From NCBI RefSeq assembly GCF_029714325.1, contig NZ_CP121666.1:3472001-3536000 (forward strand): DNA of 64,000 nucleotides. Reading direction: 5' to 3'. Of this stretch, positions 35,776 to 44,902 are shown in pieces (the first letter of the stretch is position 1; every line of letters begins with the position of its first letter). The position numbers were made by a program, and so were the translations under genes. The stretch is from Bradyrhizobium sp. CB1717. GTDB taxonomy: Bacteria > Pseudomonadota > Alphaproteobacteria > Rhizobiales > Xanthobacteraceae. The notes under the pieces were generated by a model. That model saw only the letters and a list, made by a program, of their open reading frames with translations, searched no databases and had not been told where the DNA came from.

Positions 35776-36242
35776 GACGCCGCCATCTCCGACGCCGCGC
35801 GCAACACCGCGCGGACCATGCGGTTATGCGATCCGCACCGGCACAGATTGCGATCGAGCGCCGCTCTCACCTCAGCCTCCGTCGGCGACGGGTTGCGTTT
35901 CAGCAGTGCCGCTGCGCTGATCAGGATTCCGGAGACGCAATAGCCGCATTGCATCGCCTGTTCGGCGATGAAAGCGCGTTGCAGCGGATGCGGCTGCTCC
36001 GCTGTGCCAAGGCCCTCCAGCGTGACGACGTCCTTGTCCGTGACCGACCACATCGGCATGTCGCAGGAGGCGATCGCGCGGCCGTCGACCATGACATGAC
36101 AGGCGCCGCACTCACCGGCGCCGCAGCCAAAATGCGCTCCGGTGATGCCGAGCCGGCTGCGCAGCACGTCGAGCAGCATCTGGTCTGGATCGGCGTCCAC
36201 GGCGATCACCGCGCCGTTGAGCCGGAATTGAAGGGAGGGCAT
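35772..36242 (-). CDS. Mo-hydroxylase [2Fe-2S] subunit
   Basis: A 156-residue iron-sulphur protein from ATG 36242. The plant-type cluster motif is GCGAGECGACHV near residue 45. The second, helical cluster domain holds CGYCVSG and CRCGSH, which also contacts the molybdenum cofactor in the family. Length matches IorA and NdhS-type subunits. It hands electrons from the molybdenum centre onward. It begins 13 bases after the Bug-type binding-protein stop, so all four minus-strand genes look like one operon. Confidence 0.9.
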   Translation of the reverse strand: MPSLQFRLNGAVIAVDADPDQMLLDVLRSRLGITGAHFGCGAGECGACHVMVDGRAIASCDMPMWSVTDKDVVTLEGLGTAEQPHPLQRAFIAEQAMQCGYCVSGILISAAALLKRNPSPTEAEVRAALDRNLCRCGSHNRMVRAVLRAASEMAAS

Positions 36243-36255
36243 GAGCAGTACGGCC

Positions 36256-37230
36256 TCAGGACTTGTCGAACTTCTTGACGACATCGGCCCATTTCTCGAT
36301 GTCGCCGCGCAGGAATTTGTCGAATTCCTGCGGTGTCATTGACATGGGTACGGCACCCTGCTCGGTCCAGAGTTTTATGATGTCCGGCCGCTTCACCATT
36401 GCGTTGACGGCGGCGTTGAGCTTGTCGATGACGGGCTTCGGCGTACCGGCCGGCGCCATCAGCCCGAGCCAGATCGTCGCCTCGTAGCCGGGAACGCCGG
36501 CTTCAATCGCGGTCGGCACGTGCGGCAGCACCGCGGAGCGCTGCTTGCCTGTGGTGGCGAGCGGGCGAACCCGGCTTTCGGCAATGTTCGGCGCCATTGC
36601 CGGCACCGCGTCGATCATCATCTGCACCTGTCCGCCGATCACGCCGCTGCGAGCTTCGCCGCTATTGCGGTAGGGGACATGGACGACGTCGATGCCGGCC
36701 ATCGCTTTGAACAGCTCACCGGCCATGTGATACGGCGTGCCCTGGCCGGAGGAGGCATAGTTCAGCTTTCCCGGCTGCGATTTGGCGAGCGCGATGAAGT
36801 CGGCAAGCGTCTTCACCGGGACTTGCGGGTTCACCACGATGACGAGATCGGAATAGTTGACCGGCGCGATCGGCGCGAGGTCGCGCATCAGCTCGTATTT
36901 GCGCTTGTCCGGCGTCAGCAGCGATTCATTCGCCGTCTGGGTGTTGGACATCATCAGCAGCGTGTAGCCGTCGGCCGGGGACTTCGCAGCTTCGATCGTG
37001 CCGATGACGCCGCCCGCGCCAGTGCGGTTCTCGATCACGAAGGGCTGGCCAAAGCTCTCCTGGAGCACGTTGCCGATCAGCCGGGCAGCGACATCGGCCG
37101 GCCCGCCGGCGCCGAAGGGGACGATGATGCGGACCGAGCGCGCCGGATAATCCTGTGCCGATGAGGGGGCCGCGGCGAATGCGCCGAGCAGGCCGGCGGC
37201 CAGCGCCAGCATGAGTTGTCGGGCCGTCAC
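36256..37230 (-). CDS. Bug/TctC-family tripartite tricarboxylate transporter binding protein
   Basis: A 324-residue periplasmic binding protein from GTG 37230, with GGGAGGT just upstream; longer in-frame starts lack a clean signal peptide. The signal peptide covers about residues 1-27 (SSAQDYPAR after cleavage). Bug-family segments are clear: IIVPFGAGGPADVAARLI and NRTGAGGVIGTIEAAKSPADGYTLL. No TctA or TctB gene adjoins it, so it must share membrane subunits coded elsewhere or act as a sensor. As first gene of the Mo-hydroxylase operon it probably captures the substrate of that enzyme (inference). Confidence 0.88.
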   Translation of the reverse strand: MTARQLMLALAAGLLGAFAAAPSSAQDYPARSVRIIVPFGAGGPADVAARLIGNVLQESFGQPFVIENRTGAGGVIGTIEAAKSPADGYTLLMMSNTQTANESLLTPDKRKYELMRDLAPIAPVNYSDLVIVVNPQVPVKTLADFIALAKSQPGKLNYASSGQGTPYHMAGELFKAMAGIDVVHVPYRNSGEARSGVIGGQVQMMIDAVPAMAPNIAESRVRPLATTGKQRSAVLPHVPTAIEAGVPGYEATIWLGLMAPAGTPKPVIDKLNAAVNAMVKRPDIIKLWTEQGAVPMSMTPQEFDKFLRGDIEKWADVVKKFDKS

Positions 37231-37463
37231 GCCCACCTCCCTGATATCGTTCTTGTTGACAGGCACTGTAGCGGCAGGGGAGGCGGACTGTCGACGCCTC
37301 ACAAAGCCGATCTGGCCGGGAATATCCGGGGGGATTCGGTGGATTGGGCCGCATTTCGCGGTTGCGGCAGGAACCGCCGGCGCGCGCGGTTTGAGCAAAT
37401 CGCATGGGCACTGCCGGATAAATGCCCTCGGCCGACAGGTATTTTGGTGTTACGAACTGAGAC

Positions 37464-39554
37464 ATGAACCAGCACGCCAAGATCGAAATCCGCCATTCGA
37501 CCTGTCCGCATGATTGCCCCTCGGCCTGTGCCCTCGATGTCGAGGTGGTCGAGGGCCGCAGCATCGGCCGCGTCCGCGGTTCGAAAAAGCAGACCTATAC
37601 GGCCGGCGTCGTCTGCGCCAAGGTCGCCCGCTACGCCGAGCGCATCCATCACCCGGAGAGGGTGACATTCCCGATGCGCCGCATTGGGCCGAAGGGCACG
37701 GGCCAGTTTGCGCGGATCTCGTGGGACGAGGCGCTGGACGAGATCGCGGAGCGCCTCAACCAGGCGGAGCGCGAGTTCGGCGCGGAATCGATCTGGCCCT
37801 ATTACTACGCCGGCACGATGGGCCTCGTGATGCGCGACGGGCTCAACCGCCTCACCCATGTGAAAGAGTATTCGCGCTTCTATCAAACGATTTGCGCCAA
37901 TGTGGGCCGCATCGGCTATGCGATCGGCACCGGCAAGATCGCCGGCGTCGACCCGCGCGAGATGGCGCTGTCCGACTTGGTGGTGATCTGGGGCACCAAT
38001 CCCGTCAACACCCAGGTCAACGTGATGACGCACGCCTCGCGTGCCCGCAAGGAGCGCGGTGCGAAGATCGCCGCGGTCGACATCTACGACAACGAGACCA
38101 TGAAGCAGGCTGACATCAAGATCATCCTGCGTCCCGGCACCGACGGCGCGTTCGCCTGCGGCGTCATGCATGTCCTGTTCCGCGACGGCCATGCCGACCG
38201 CGCCTACATGGACAAGTACACGGATTGCCCCGCCGAGCTCGAGGCGCATCTGAAGACACGCACGCCGGAATGGGCTTCTGCAATCTGCGGCGTGCCGGTG
38301 GCGGAGATCGAGGCTTTTGCGAAAGCGGTCGGGGAGACCAAACGTACCTTCTTCCGTTTTGGCTACGGCTTTACGCGCAGCCGCAACGGCGCCGTGCAGA
38401 TGCACGCCGCGAATTGCATTCCCGCGGTGACCGGCGCCTGGCAATATGAGGGCGGTGGCGCCTTCTTCAACAATTACGCGCTGTGGCACTTCAATGAATC
38501 CGTCATCGAGGGCCACGACGCGATCGACCACAGCGTCCGCGCGCTCGACCAGTCCAAGATCGGCCGCATCCTTACCGGCGACGCTGAGGCGCTGCGCGGC
38601 AAGGGGCCGGTCAAGGCGATGCTGATCCAGAACACCAATCCGATGACGGTGGCGCCGGAGCAGGCGCTCGTGCGTCAGGGCTTTGCGCGCGAGGATCTGT
38701 TCGTCGCGGTGCACGAGCAGTTCATGACCGAGACGGCGCAGATGGCCGACATCGTGCTGCCGGCGACCATGTTCATGGAGCACGACGACCTCTATTACGG
38801 CGGTGGGCACCAGCACATCTCGGTCGGGCCGAAGCTGATCGACCCGCCCGGCGAATGCCGCTCCAATCATGAGGTCTTGCAGGCGCTGGCGCCGCGGCTT
38901 GGCGCCAAGCACCCGGGCTTCGAGATGACGCCGCGCGAACTGATCAACGCGACGCTGAAGCTGAGCAACCACGGCGACATCGCCGGCCTCGAAGCTGACC
39001 TCTGGCGCGACCTGCAGCCGGACTTCCGCACCTCGCATTTCCTCGACGGCTTTGCCCATGCCGACAAGAAATTCCACTTCAGGGCGGATTGGGCGCACCC
39101 GCCGTTCGGCGTGACGATGGGCGATTTCGACAAGATGCCTGATCTGCCGGACCATTGGGCGGTGATCGAGCAGGCCGACCAGGCCCATCCGTTCCGGCTC
39201 GCCACCAGCCCCTCGCGCAGCTTCCTCAACACCACCTTCAACGAGACGCCGTCCTCGCAGGCACGCGAGGGCAAAGCGAGCGTGATGATCCATCCGCTCG
39301 ATGCCGCGCTCCTCGATATCGCCGACGGTGACGCCGTGACGCTCGGCAACGGCCGCGGCGAGACCACGCTGGTCGCGACGTTGTTCGAGGGCGTGCGGCG
39401 TGGCGTCTTGATCGCGGAATCCGTTCATCCGAACAAGAACCATATCGGCGGCCGTGGCATCAACATGCTGACGGGTGCGGACACGATCGCGCCGATCGGC
39501 GGGGCCGCGTTCCACGACAACAAGGTCTGGATCAGGAAAGCGGCCGCGACCTGA
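37464..39554 (+). CDS. Bis-MGD molybdopterin oxidoreductase with [4Fe-4S] site
   Basis: A 696-residue DMSO-reductase superfamily protein. The N-terminal cluster motif is Cys14-X3-Cys18-X3-Cys22 with Cys51, followed by molybdopterin-binding segments (DLVVIWGTNPVNTQ; LIQNTNPMTVAPEQ; TETAQMADIVLPATMF) and a C-terminal molydopterin dinucleotide-binding domain (ATSPSRSFLNTTFNE). No twin-arginine signal is seen, so it is probably cytoplasmic. It belongs to the uncharacterised 700-residue branch related to thiosulfate/polysulfide reductase-like and formate dehydrogenase-like proteins; substrate unknown. Divergent from the Mo-hydroxylase operon. Confidence 0.87.
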   Translation: MNQHAKIEIRHSTCPHDCPSACALDVEVVEGRSIGRVRGSKKQTYTAGVVCAKVARYAERIHHPERVTFPMRRIGPKGTGQFARISWDEALDEIAERLNQAEREFGAESIWPYYYAGTMGLVMRDGLNRLTHVKEYSRFYQTICANVGRIGYAIGTGKIAGVDPREMALSDLVVIWGTNPVNTQVNVMTHASRARKERGAKIAAVDIYDNETMKQADIKIILRPGTDGAFACGVMHVLFRDGHADRAYMDKYTDCPAELEAHLKTRTPEWASAICGVPVAEIEAFAKAVGETKRTFFRFGYGFTRSRNGAVQMHAANCIPAVTGAWQYEGGGAFFNNYALWHFNESVIEGHDAIDHSVRALDQSKIGRILTGDAEALRGKGPVKAMLIQNTNPMTVAPEQALVRQGFAREDLFVAVHEQFMTETAQMADIVLPATMFMEHDDLYYGGGHQHISVGPKLIDPPGECRSNHEVLQALAPRLGAKHPGFEMTPRELINATLKLSNHGDIAGLEADLWRDLQPDFRTSHFLDGFAHADKKFHFRADWAHPPFGVTMGDFDKMPDLPDHWAVIEQADQAHPFRLATSPSRSFLNTTFNETPSSQAREGKASVMIHPLDAALLDIADGDAVTLGNGRGETTLVATLFEGVRRGVLIAESVHPNKNHIGGRGINMLTGADTIAPIGGAAFHDNKVWIRKAAAT

Positions 39555-39689
39555 GGCACGGCTCGCGCTTCGATCGCCCCGCAAATTGCGTCGAGGCGCT
39601 AAAGCGGCGCCACGCCACAGTTTGCGCTTGCACCTCTCGCCCAAGCTGCCGCAAATGGCGGCAAACGGGAGCAAGGAAGCGAGCGTGCC

Positions 39690-40472
39690 ATGACCGACAC
39701 CGCAGCCGTCGTCACCGAAAAGCGCGGGCAGGCGCTCTGGATCACCATCAACCGGCCGGAGAAGCGCAATGCGCTGAACGGCGAGGTGATCGCCGGCATC
39801 AGCAAGGGCTATCGCGACGCGCATGAGGACAAGGACGTCCGCGTCATCGTGCTGACTGGCGCGGGCGACAAGGCGTTCTGCGCGGGCGCGGACCTGCAGA
39901 ATTCCGGCGCGGCGTTCGCGATGGATCATTCCAAACCCAACGTCGACTATGCCGATCTGCTGCGCCTGTCGCAGAACGCGACCAAGCCGGCGATTGCGCG
40001 CGTCGGCGGCGTCTGCATGGCCGGCGGCATGGGCCTGCTCTGCATGACCGACATGGCGATCGCGGCCGATCACGTCATCTTCGGCCTGCCCGAGGTGAAG
40101 GTCGGCGTGTTCCCGATGCAGGTGCTGAGCCTGCTGCAGAGGATCGCGCCACCGCGGCTCGTCAACGAATGGGCGCTGACGGGTGAGCCGTTCGATGCCA
40201 AGGCGGCGCAGGCTGCGGGGCTCCTCAACTACGTGGTGCCGGCGGCCGAACTCGACGCCAAGGTCGACTGGCTGATCGGCCGCATCGTCGACAAATCCCC
40301 GACCGCGATCCGCCGCGGCAAATACGCCATGCGCGCCATCGCCGCGATGTCGTTCGACGAGAGCATCGCCTACACCGAAAGCCAGATCGCGCTGCTCGCG
40401 ATGACGGAGGACGCCAAGGAAGGGCTGAAGGCCTTCAGCGAGAAGCGGAAACCGGTCTGGACGGGGAGGTGA
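39690..40472 (+). CDS. Enoyl-CoA hydratase/isomerase family protein
   Basis: A 260-residue crotonase. The oxyanion motif AFCAGADLQ and the second turn CMAGGMGLLCMTDMAIAA are present; the catalytic region reads GLPEVKVGVFPMQVLSLL, retaining Glu at one of the two hydratase positions. AAGGAAG precedes the ATG. It follows the molybdopterin oxidoreductase after a 135-bp gap that shows no terminator. It ends just before a large inverted repeat that separates it from the convergent GlcG-like gene. Substrate unknown. Confidence 0.87.
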   Translation: MTDTAAVVTEKRGQALWITINRPEKRNALNGEVIAGISKGYRDAHEDKDVRVIVLTGAGDKAFCAGADLQNSGAAFAMDHSKPNVDYADLLRLSQNATKPAIARVGGVCMAGGMGLLCMTDMAIAADHVIFGLPEVKVGVFPMQVLSLLQRIAPPRLVNEWALTGEPFDAKAAQAAGLLNYVVPAAELDAKVDWLIGRIVDKSPTAIRRGKYAMRAIAAMSFDESIAYTESQIALLAMTEDAKEGLKAFSEKRKPVWTGR

Positions 40473-40491
40473 AGAGGCAGCGAACGATCTT

Positions 40492-40576
40492 GTAGCCCGG
40501 ATGGAGCGCAGCGTAATCCGGGGATCTTGCTGGAGGCGCGAAGGTCCCGGATTACGCTGCGCTCCATCCGGGCTAC
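40492..40576. repeat. 31-bp perfect inverted repeat with 23-bp spacer (REP-like element)
   Basis: Arms 40492-40522 and 40546-40576 are exact reverse complements; each arm begins or ends with TAGCCCGGATGGAGCGCAGC or its complement. Such intergenic palindromes are abundant in Bradyrhizobium and Rhodopseudomonas (recollection). It lies between convergent genes and may also act as a bidirectional terminator. Confidence 0.85.
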
Positions 40577-40586
40577 GGGAGAGTAT

Positions 40587-41015
40587 CTACCCCGCGTTGG
40601 CCTTCAGCCCGGCCGCCTGGATGCCGGCGACCGCGCAGGCCTCGTCATTGTCGGAGGTGTCGCCGGACACGCCGACGGCGCCGAGCAAAGTGGCGCCGTC
40701 CATGATCAGCACGCCGCCGGGGACCGGCACCAGCGCACCCTTGGCAATGGTGTTCACGGCGTCGATGAAATAGGCCTGCTCCTGCGCACGCTGGAACAGG
40801 GCGCGCGAGCCCATGCCCATCGCGAGGGCGCCATAGGCCTTGCCGTGGGCGATCTCGGCGCGCATCAGGCTGGTGCCGTCCTGCGCCGCCGCGATCTTGA
40901 GCACGCCGCGCGCGTCCAGGATGGTGACGACGAGGGGCTTGAGCTTCAGCTCGGTGGATTTTGCGAAGGCGGCGTCGAGGATCTTGCGGGCGATGTCGAG
41001 GGTGAGTTCAGCCAT
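40587..41015 (-). CDS. GlcG/HbpS-family protein
   Basis: A 142-residue protein of the GlcG/HbpS (haem-degrading domain) family. Recognisable segments are KPLVVTILDARGVLKIAAAQDG, the acidic/His helix, and VPVPGGVLIMDGATLLGAVGVSGDTSDNDEACA. Its function is uncertain; homologues occur in glycolate (glc) operons and can bind haem or cobalamin. It overlaps the preceding oxidase gene by eight bases, so the pair is translated together. This association supports a 2-hydroxyacid role for the oxidase. Confidence 0.85.
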   Translation of the reverse strand: MAELTLDIARKILDAAFAKSTELKLKPLVVTILDARGVLKIAAAQDGTSLMRAEIAHGKAYGALAMGMGSRALFQRAQEQAYFIDAVNTIAKGALVPVPGGVLIMDGATLLGAVGVSGDTSDNDEACAVAGIQAAGLKANAG

Positions 41016-43983
41016 GGCTTGGTTCCTTTGTAACGGGAGTGGCGATTGAAGGGGTGGCGCGATCGAGGCTCATCGCCAGCACGCGCGCGACGTGAAGCGC
41101 CTCGCGCTTCGTGCCGTCGTGGATCTGGTGGCGGCAGGAGGTGCCGTCGGCGACGACCAGCGTAGCCTCGTCCGCGCGCCGCACGGCGGGCAGCAGCGAC
41201 AGTTCGGCCATCTCGATCGAAGCATCGTAGGTGTCCGCGCCATAGCCGAAGGCGCCGGCCATGCCGCAGCAGCTCGACTCGATGGTCTCGACCTTGAGGC
41301 CGGGGACGAGACGCAGCACCTGCTCGACTGGCTTGAAGGCGCCGAAGGATTTTTGGTGGCAATGGCCGTGCACCACGGCCTTGTCGGCCACGGTGCCGAG
41401 CGGCAGTTGCAGCCGTCCGGCCTCGGCCTCGCGTACCAGAAATTCCTCGAACGTCAGCGCATGGGCGCCGACGGCCTTGGCGTCGTTGTCCTTGCGTAGC
41501 GAAGATAGCTCGTCGCGCAGCGTCAAGAGGCAGCTCGGCTCGAGGCCGACGATCGGCACGCCGCGCGCCGCGTATGGCGCGAAGGCGGAGACCAGCCGGT
41601 CGAGCTCGGCTTTGGCTTCGTCGACGAGACCAGCCGAGAGGAACGTGCGGCCGCAGCATAGCGGCCGGCTGCCGCTCGCAGGCTTGGGCATATGCACGCG
41701 ATAGCCGCCGGCCGCGAGCACGCGCAGCGCGGCGTCGAGATTCTCGCGCTCATAGATGCGGTTGAAGGTATCAGTGAACAGCACGACCTCGCGGCCGCCC
41801 TCAGGCCCGATGCTGCCAGCGGGTGGCACGAACACATCGCTGCGGAAGGCGGGCAGCGCCCGGCGCGCGCTGATGCCGGCAAAGCGCTCGAACAGCTTTC
41901 GCAGCAGTGGACTGTGGTTGCGCAAGTTGGCGAGCATCGCGAAGCGCGACGCAAGGCCGGCATAGCGCGGCAGGTAGCCGACAAGGCGGTCGCGCAAGCT
42001 CAAGCCATGGCTGGCGGCGCGCGCCGCCAGCACCTCAATCTTCATCTTGGCCATGTCGACGCCGGTCGGGCATTCGTGGCGGCAGGCCTTGCAGGAGACG
42101 CAGAGTTTCAGCGTCTCCATCATCTCGTCGGAGGCGAGCGCGTCGGGGCCGAGCTGGCCGGAGATCGCGAGGCGCAGCGTGTTGGCGCGTCCCCGCGTGA
42201 CATCCTTCTCGTTGCGCGTGGCGCGGTAGGAGGGGCACATCACGCCGCCCTCGAGCTTGCGGCAGGCGCCGTTGTTGTTGCACATCTCGACCGCGCCCTG
42301 GAATCCGCCGCCGGCGCCGGGATAAGCCGACCAGTCGAGCTTCGTCTTCAGCTCGCCGACGCGATAGTCCGGCTTGAAGCGGAACAGCGTGCGGTCGTCC
42401 ATTTTGGGCGCATCGACGATCTTGCCGGGATTGAGGACGCCGGCGGGATCGAAGCGCTGCTTGACCTCCCTGAAGTCGGCGACGAGACGCTCGCCGAACA
42501 TGGTCTCGTGGAATTCGGAGCGCACCAGGCCGTCGCCGTGCTCGCCGGAATGCGAGCCCTTGTATTCGCGCACCAGCGCGAAGGCTTCTTCGGCGATGGC
42601 GCGCATCGCCTTGACGTCCTTCTCCAGCTTCAAATTCAGCACCGGGCGCACATGCAGGCAGCCCTCGGAGGCATGCGCGTACATCGTGCCGCTGGTGCCG
42701 TGTTTTGCGAACACCTCGTTCAGTCGCTGGGTGTAGTCGGCGAGATGCGGCAGCGGCACGGCGCAATCCTCGACGAAGGAGACCGGCTTGCCCTCCTGCT
42801 TCATCGACATCATGACGTTGAGGCCGGCGGCACGGAAATCGGCGATGCCGCTCTGCAGCGCCGGCTCGGTGATCTCTACCACGCCGCCCCATTTGCGCGG
42901 CTCGTTATTCCAGCCGAAGCCGAGGTCGCCCATCAGCTCGCTGAGCTGCTTGAGGCGCACCAGATTGTCGGCCTGGTCCTCTTCAGCGAACTCGACCACC
43001 AGCACGGCATCCGGATCGCCCTTGATCGCGGCGGAGATGATCGGGCGGAACATCGCGATGTCGCGGCCAAGCGCGATCATGGTGCGGTCGACCAACTCGA
43101 CCGCGATCGGCTTCAGCTTGACCAAATGCTGGGCCGCGTCCATCGCCTCGTAGAAGCTGCCGAAATGGCAGACGCCGAGCGCCTTGTTGCGGATGACCGG
43201 CCACAGCTTCAGCTCGACCTTGGTGGTGAAGGCGAGGGTGCCTTCTGAGCCCACGAGGAGGTGCGCCATGTTGTTCGGTGCGTTGCGCGGCACCAGCGCA
43301 TCGAGATTGTAGCCGCCGACGCGGCGCTGCACCTTGGGAAAGCGCGCCGAGATCTCGTCGGCCTCGCGCGTGCCGAGATCGAGCATGTCGCGGAACAAGG
43401 CGCGGGTGCTGTCGCTGGCCTCGAGGTCGGAGAGATCGCGCGAGACCTCGCCGAAACGGATCAGTGTGCCGTTGGCGAGCGCGGCCTCCATCGACAGCGT
43501 GTTGTCGCGCATGGTGCCGTAGCGAAGCGAGCGGCCGCCGCAGGAATTGTTGCCGGCCATGCCGCCGATGGTGGCGCGCGAGGCCGTGGAGACGTCGACC
43601 GGAAACCACAGGCCGTGTTTTTTCAGCTGCCGGTTGAGGTCGTCCAGCACGATGCCGGGCTCGACCACGCAGGTGCGGCCTTCGACGTCGAGCGACAGGA
43701 TGCGGTTCAGGTGCTTCGAGAGATCGACCACGAGCCCGTCATTGACGGTCTGGCCGCATTGCGAGGTGCCGCCGCCGCGCGGGGTGACCTTCAGGCCTTC
43801 GTCGCGGGCGATCGCCAGCGCCCTCAAGGCCTCGTCCATGGTCTTCGGGACCACCACGCCTGATGGCATGATCTGATAGAACGAGGCATCGGTGGCGTAG
43901 CGGCCGCGGCTGAAGGGGTCGAACAGGACGTCGCCGGTCATTTCCGACCGTAGGCGCCGTTCGAGCGAGGAGGCGTTTGTCAT
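41008..43983 (-). CDS. FAD-linked oxidase fused to Fe-S CCG-domain protein (D-2-hydroxyacid dehydrogenase type)
   Basis: A 991-residue fusion. Residues 1 to about 540 form a GlcD/DLD-type flavin domain (PRGGGTSQCGQTVNDGLVVD; NNSCGGRSLRYG). About 625-660 carries a ferredoxin-like site CVSCKACRHECP, and the last 300 residues hold CCG motifs (LCCGRTFLSAG; SSCCGMAGAFGYG) typical of GlpC/HdrB-like electron-transfer domains. It would oxidise a D-2-hydroxyacid such as D-lactate or glycolate and pass electrons to quinone. The fused form replaces separate GlcD and GlcF subunits. A candidate GntR site lies about 71 bp upstream. Confidence 0.9.
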   Translation of the reverse strand: MTNASSLERRLRSEMTGDVLFDPFSRGRYATDASFYQIMPSGVVVPKTMDEALRALAIARDEGLKVTPRGGGTSQCGQTVNDGLVVDLSKHLNRILSLDVEGRTCVVEPGIVLDDLNRQLKKHGLWFPVDVSTASRATIGGMAGNNSCGGRSLRYGTMRDNTLSMEAALANGTLIRFGEVSRDLSDLEASDSTRALFRDMLDLGTREADEISARFPKVQRRVGGYNLDALVPRNAPNNMAHLLVGSEGTLAFTTKVELKLWPVIRNKALGVCHFGSFYEAMDAAQHLVKLKPIAVELVDRTMIALGRDIAMFRPIISAAIKGDPDAVLVVEFAEEDQADNLVRLKQLSELMGDLGFGWNNEPRKWGGVVEITEPALQSGIADFRAAGLNVMMSMKQEGKPVSFVEDCAVPLPHLADYTQRLNEVFAKHGTSGTMYAHASEGCLHVRPVLNLKLEKDVKAMRAIAEEAFALVREYKGSHSGEHGDGLVRSEFHETMFGERLVADFREVKQRFDPAGVLNPGKIVDAPKMDDRTLFRFKPDYRVGELKTKLDWSAYPGAGGGFQGAVEMCNNNGACRKLEGGVMCPSYRATRNEKDVTRGRANTLRLAISGQLGPDALASDEMMETLKLCVSCKACRHECPTGVDMAKMKIEVLAARAASHGLSLRDRLVGYLPRYAGLASRFAMLANLRNHSPLLRKLFERFAGISARRALPAFRSDVFVPPAGSIGPEGGREVVLFTDTFNRIYERENLDAALRVLAAGGYRVHMPKPASGSRPLCCGRTFLSAGLVDEAKAELDRLVSAFAPYAARGVPIVGLEPSCLLTLRDELSSLRKDNDAKAVGAHALTFEEFLVREAEAGRLQLPLGTVADKAVVHGHCHQKSFGAFKPVEQVLRLVPGLKVETIESSCCGMAGAFGYGADTYDASIEMAELSLLPAVRRADEATLVVADGTSCRHQIHDGTKREALHVARVLAMSLDRATPSIATPVTKEPSHG

Positions 43984-44053
43984 CCCTGATCCCGAACTGC
44001 CTCAGCGAGGCTCAGCCTTGCTGAGTTATTCATTATTGTTCCTGACCGATTAT

Positions 44054-44069
44054 ATTATGAATTCAAAAT
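44054..44069. promoter_or_regulatory. Candidate GntR operator A (oxidase promoter)
   Basis: ATTATGAATTCAAAAT, a near-palindrome centred on GAATTC, 71 bp upstream of the oxidase start. It shares ATTTTGnATTCAT, read on the complement, with the site at 44903-44915. Confidence 0.5.
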
Positions 44070-44086
44070 GAGCAAGCCGGCCGCCC

Positions 44087-44824
44087 TCAAGCCGAGGCCG
44101 GGGCGTCCTCTTGGGGCTCGGTCAGGTGCTCGATCGCGGCCGTCCGCTTGTTGCGCAGGTGCTGGAACAGGATGTCGCTGAGCTCGCTGCCGGCGCGACG
44201 GCGCAGCGCGTCGAGGATGGCCTCGTGCTCGCGCATCGCTTCCGCCCAGCGCTGCCGCTTGCGGGCGAAATTGGCGGAGTAGCGGACGCGGCGAATGCGC
44301 CCGGCAAAATTGGCGTAGGCGGTCTTCAGCGTCTCGTTGCGCGCGGCTGCAACGATGCTCTCGTGGATGCGCTGGTTGGTCTGGAAATAGCCGTGCATGT
44401 CGCGGTGCAGGTAGTGGCCGTACATCTCGTAATGCAGTTGCTCGATCGCGGTGATTTCCGTATCCGTAATGGCCTCGCAGGCGAGGCGCCCGGCCAGGCT
44501 TTCCAATCCCGCCATGACGTCGAACAGCTCTTCGAGGTCGCGCTGGCTGAGCTGGCGCACGCGTGCGCCGCGATTGGGCAATAGTTCGATCAACCCCTCG
44601 GCTGCGAGCACCTTGAGTGCCTCGCGCAAGGGCGTGCGGGAGATGCCGAGCATCTCGCAGAGCTGCCGCTCGGGAACGCGCGCGCCCTCCGGAATGTTGC
44701 CTTCGACCACGTAGTCGCGCAGCCGCAGCAGGATCTCGCCGTGAAGCGAGGCCTCCTGGCGGTCGCCGCCATTGCCGGCGGACGGGGTGATCGGAACCCC
44801 AGTGTCGGGAATCGTGGATTTCAT
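44087..44824 (-). CDS. GntR-family regulator (FadR/FCD subfamily)
   Basis: A 245-residue regulator, start placed at ATG 44824 because upstream in-frame sequence runs into the divergent promoter. The N-terminal winged helix is at about 25-95 (IPEGARVPERQLCEMLGISRTPLREALKVLAAEG). The C-terminal all-helical FCD effector domain follows (LFDVMAGLESLAGRLACEAI), with His residues suited to metal and carboxylate binding. It sits between the oxidase-GlcG genes and the aminotransferase-MFS genes and probably controls both. The ligand is likely an organic acid such as a 2-hydroxyacid (inference). Confidence 0.9.
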   Translation of the reverse strand: MKSTIPDTGVPITPSAGNGGDRQEASLHGEILLRLRDYVVEGNIPEGARVPERQLCEMLGISRTPLREALKVLAAEGLIELLPNRGARVRQLSQRDLEELFDVMAGLESLAGRLACEAITDTEITAIEQLHYEMYGHYLHRDMHGYFQTNQRIHESIVAAARNETLKTAYANFAGRIRRVRYSANFARKRQRWAEAMREHEAILDALRRRAGSELSDILFQHLRNKRTAAIEHLTEPQEDAPASA

Positions 44825-44902
44825 TTGCAGCACAGTAGTTTGCCCGTTAGGTCGCGTCGACGTCCACAATCGAATACCAAATTTCGATTGAAAGGACAAA
44901 AA

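Noticed and set aside
37299..40073. A 924-codon open frame on the minus strand, opposite the bis-MGD oxidoreductase
   Set aside because: Its product is Arg/His/Ala/Gly-rich with no domain, and the opposite strand encodes a clear enzyme. Long antisense frames are expected in this high-GC DNA.
41692..43248. A 518-codon plus-strand frame opposite the FAD/Fe-S oxidase
   Set aside because: Low-complexity Ala/Arg/Glu/His composition and no start context, while the minus strand shows conserved flavin and CCG motifs.
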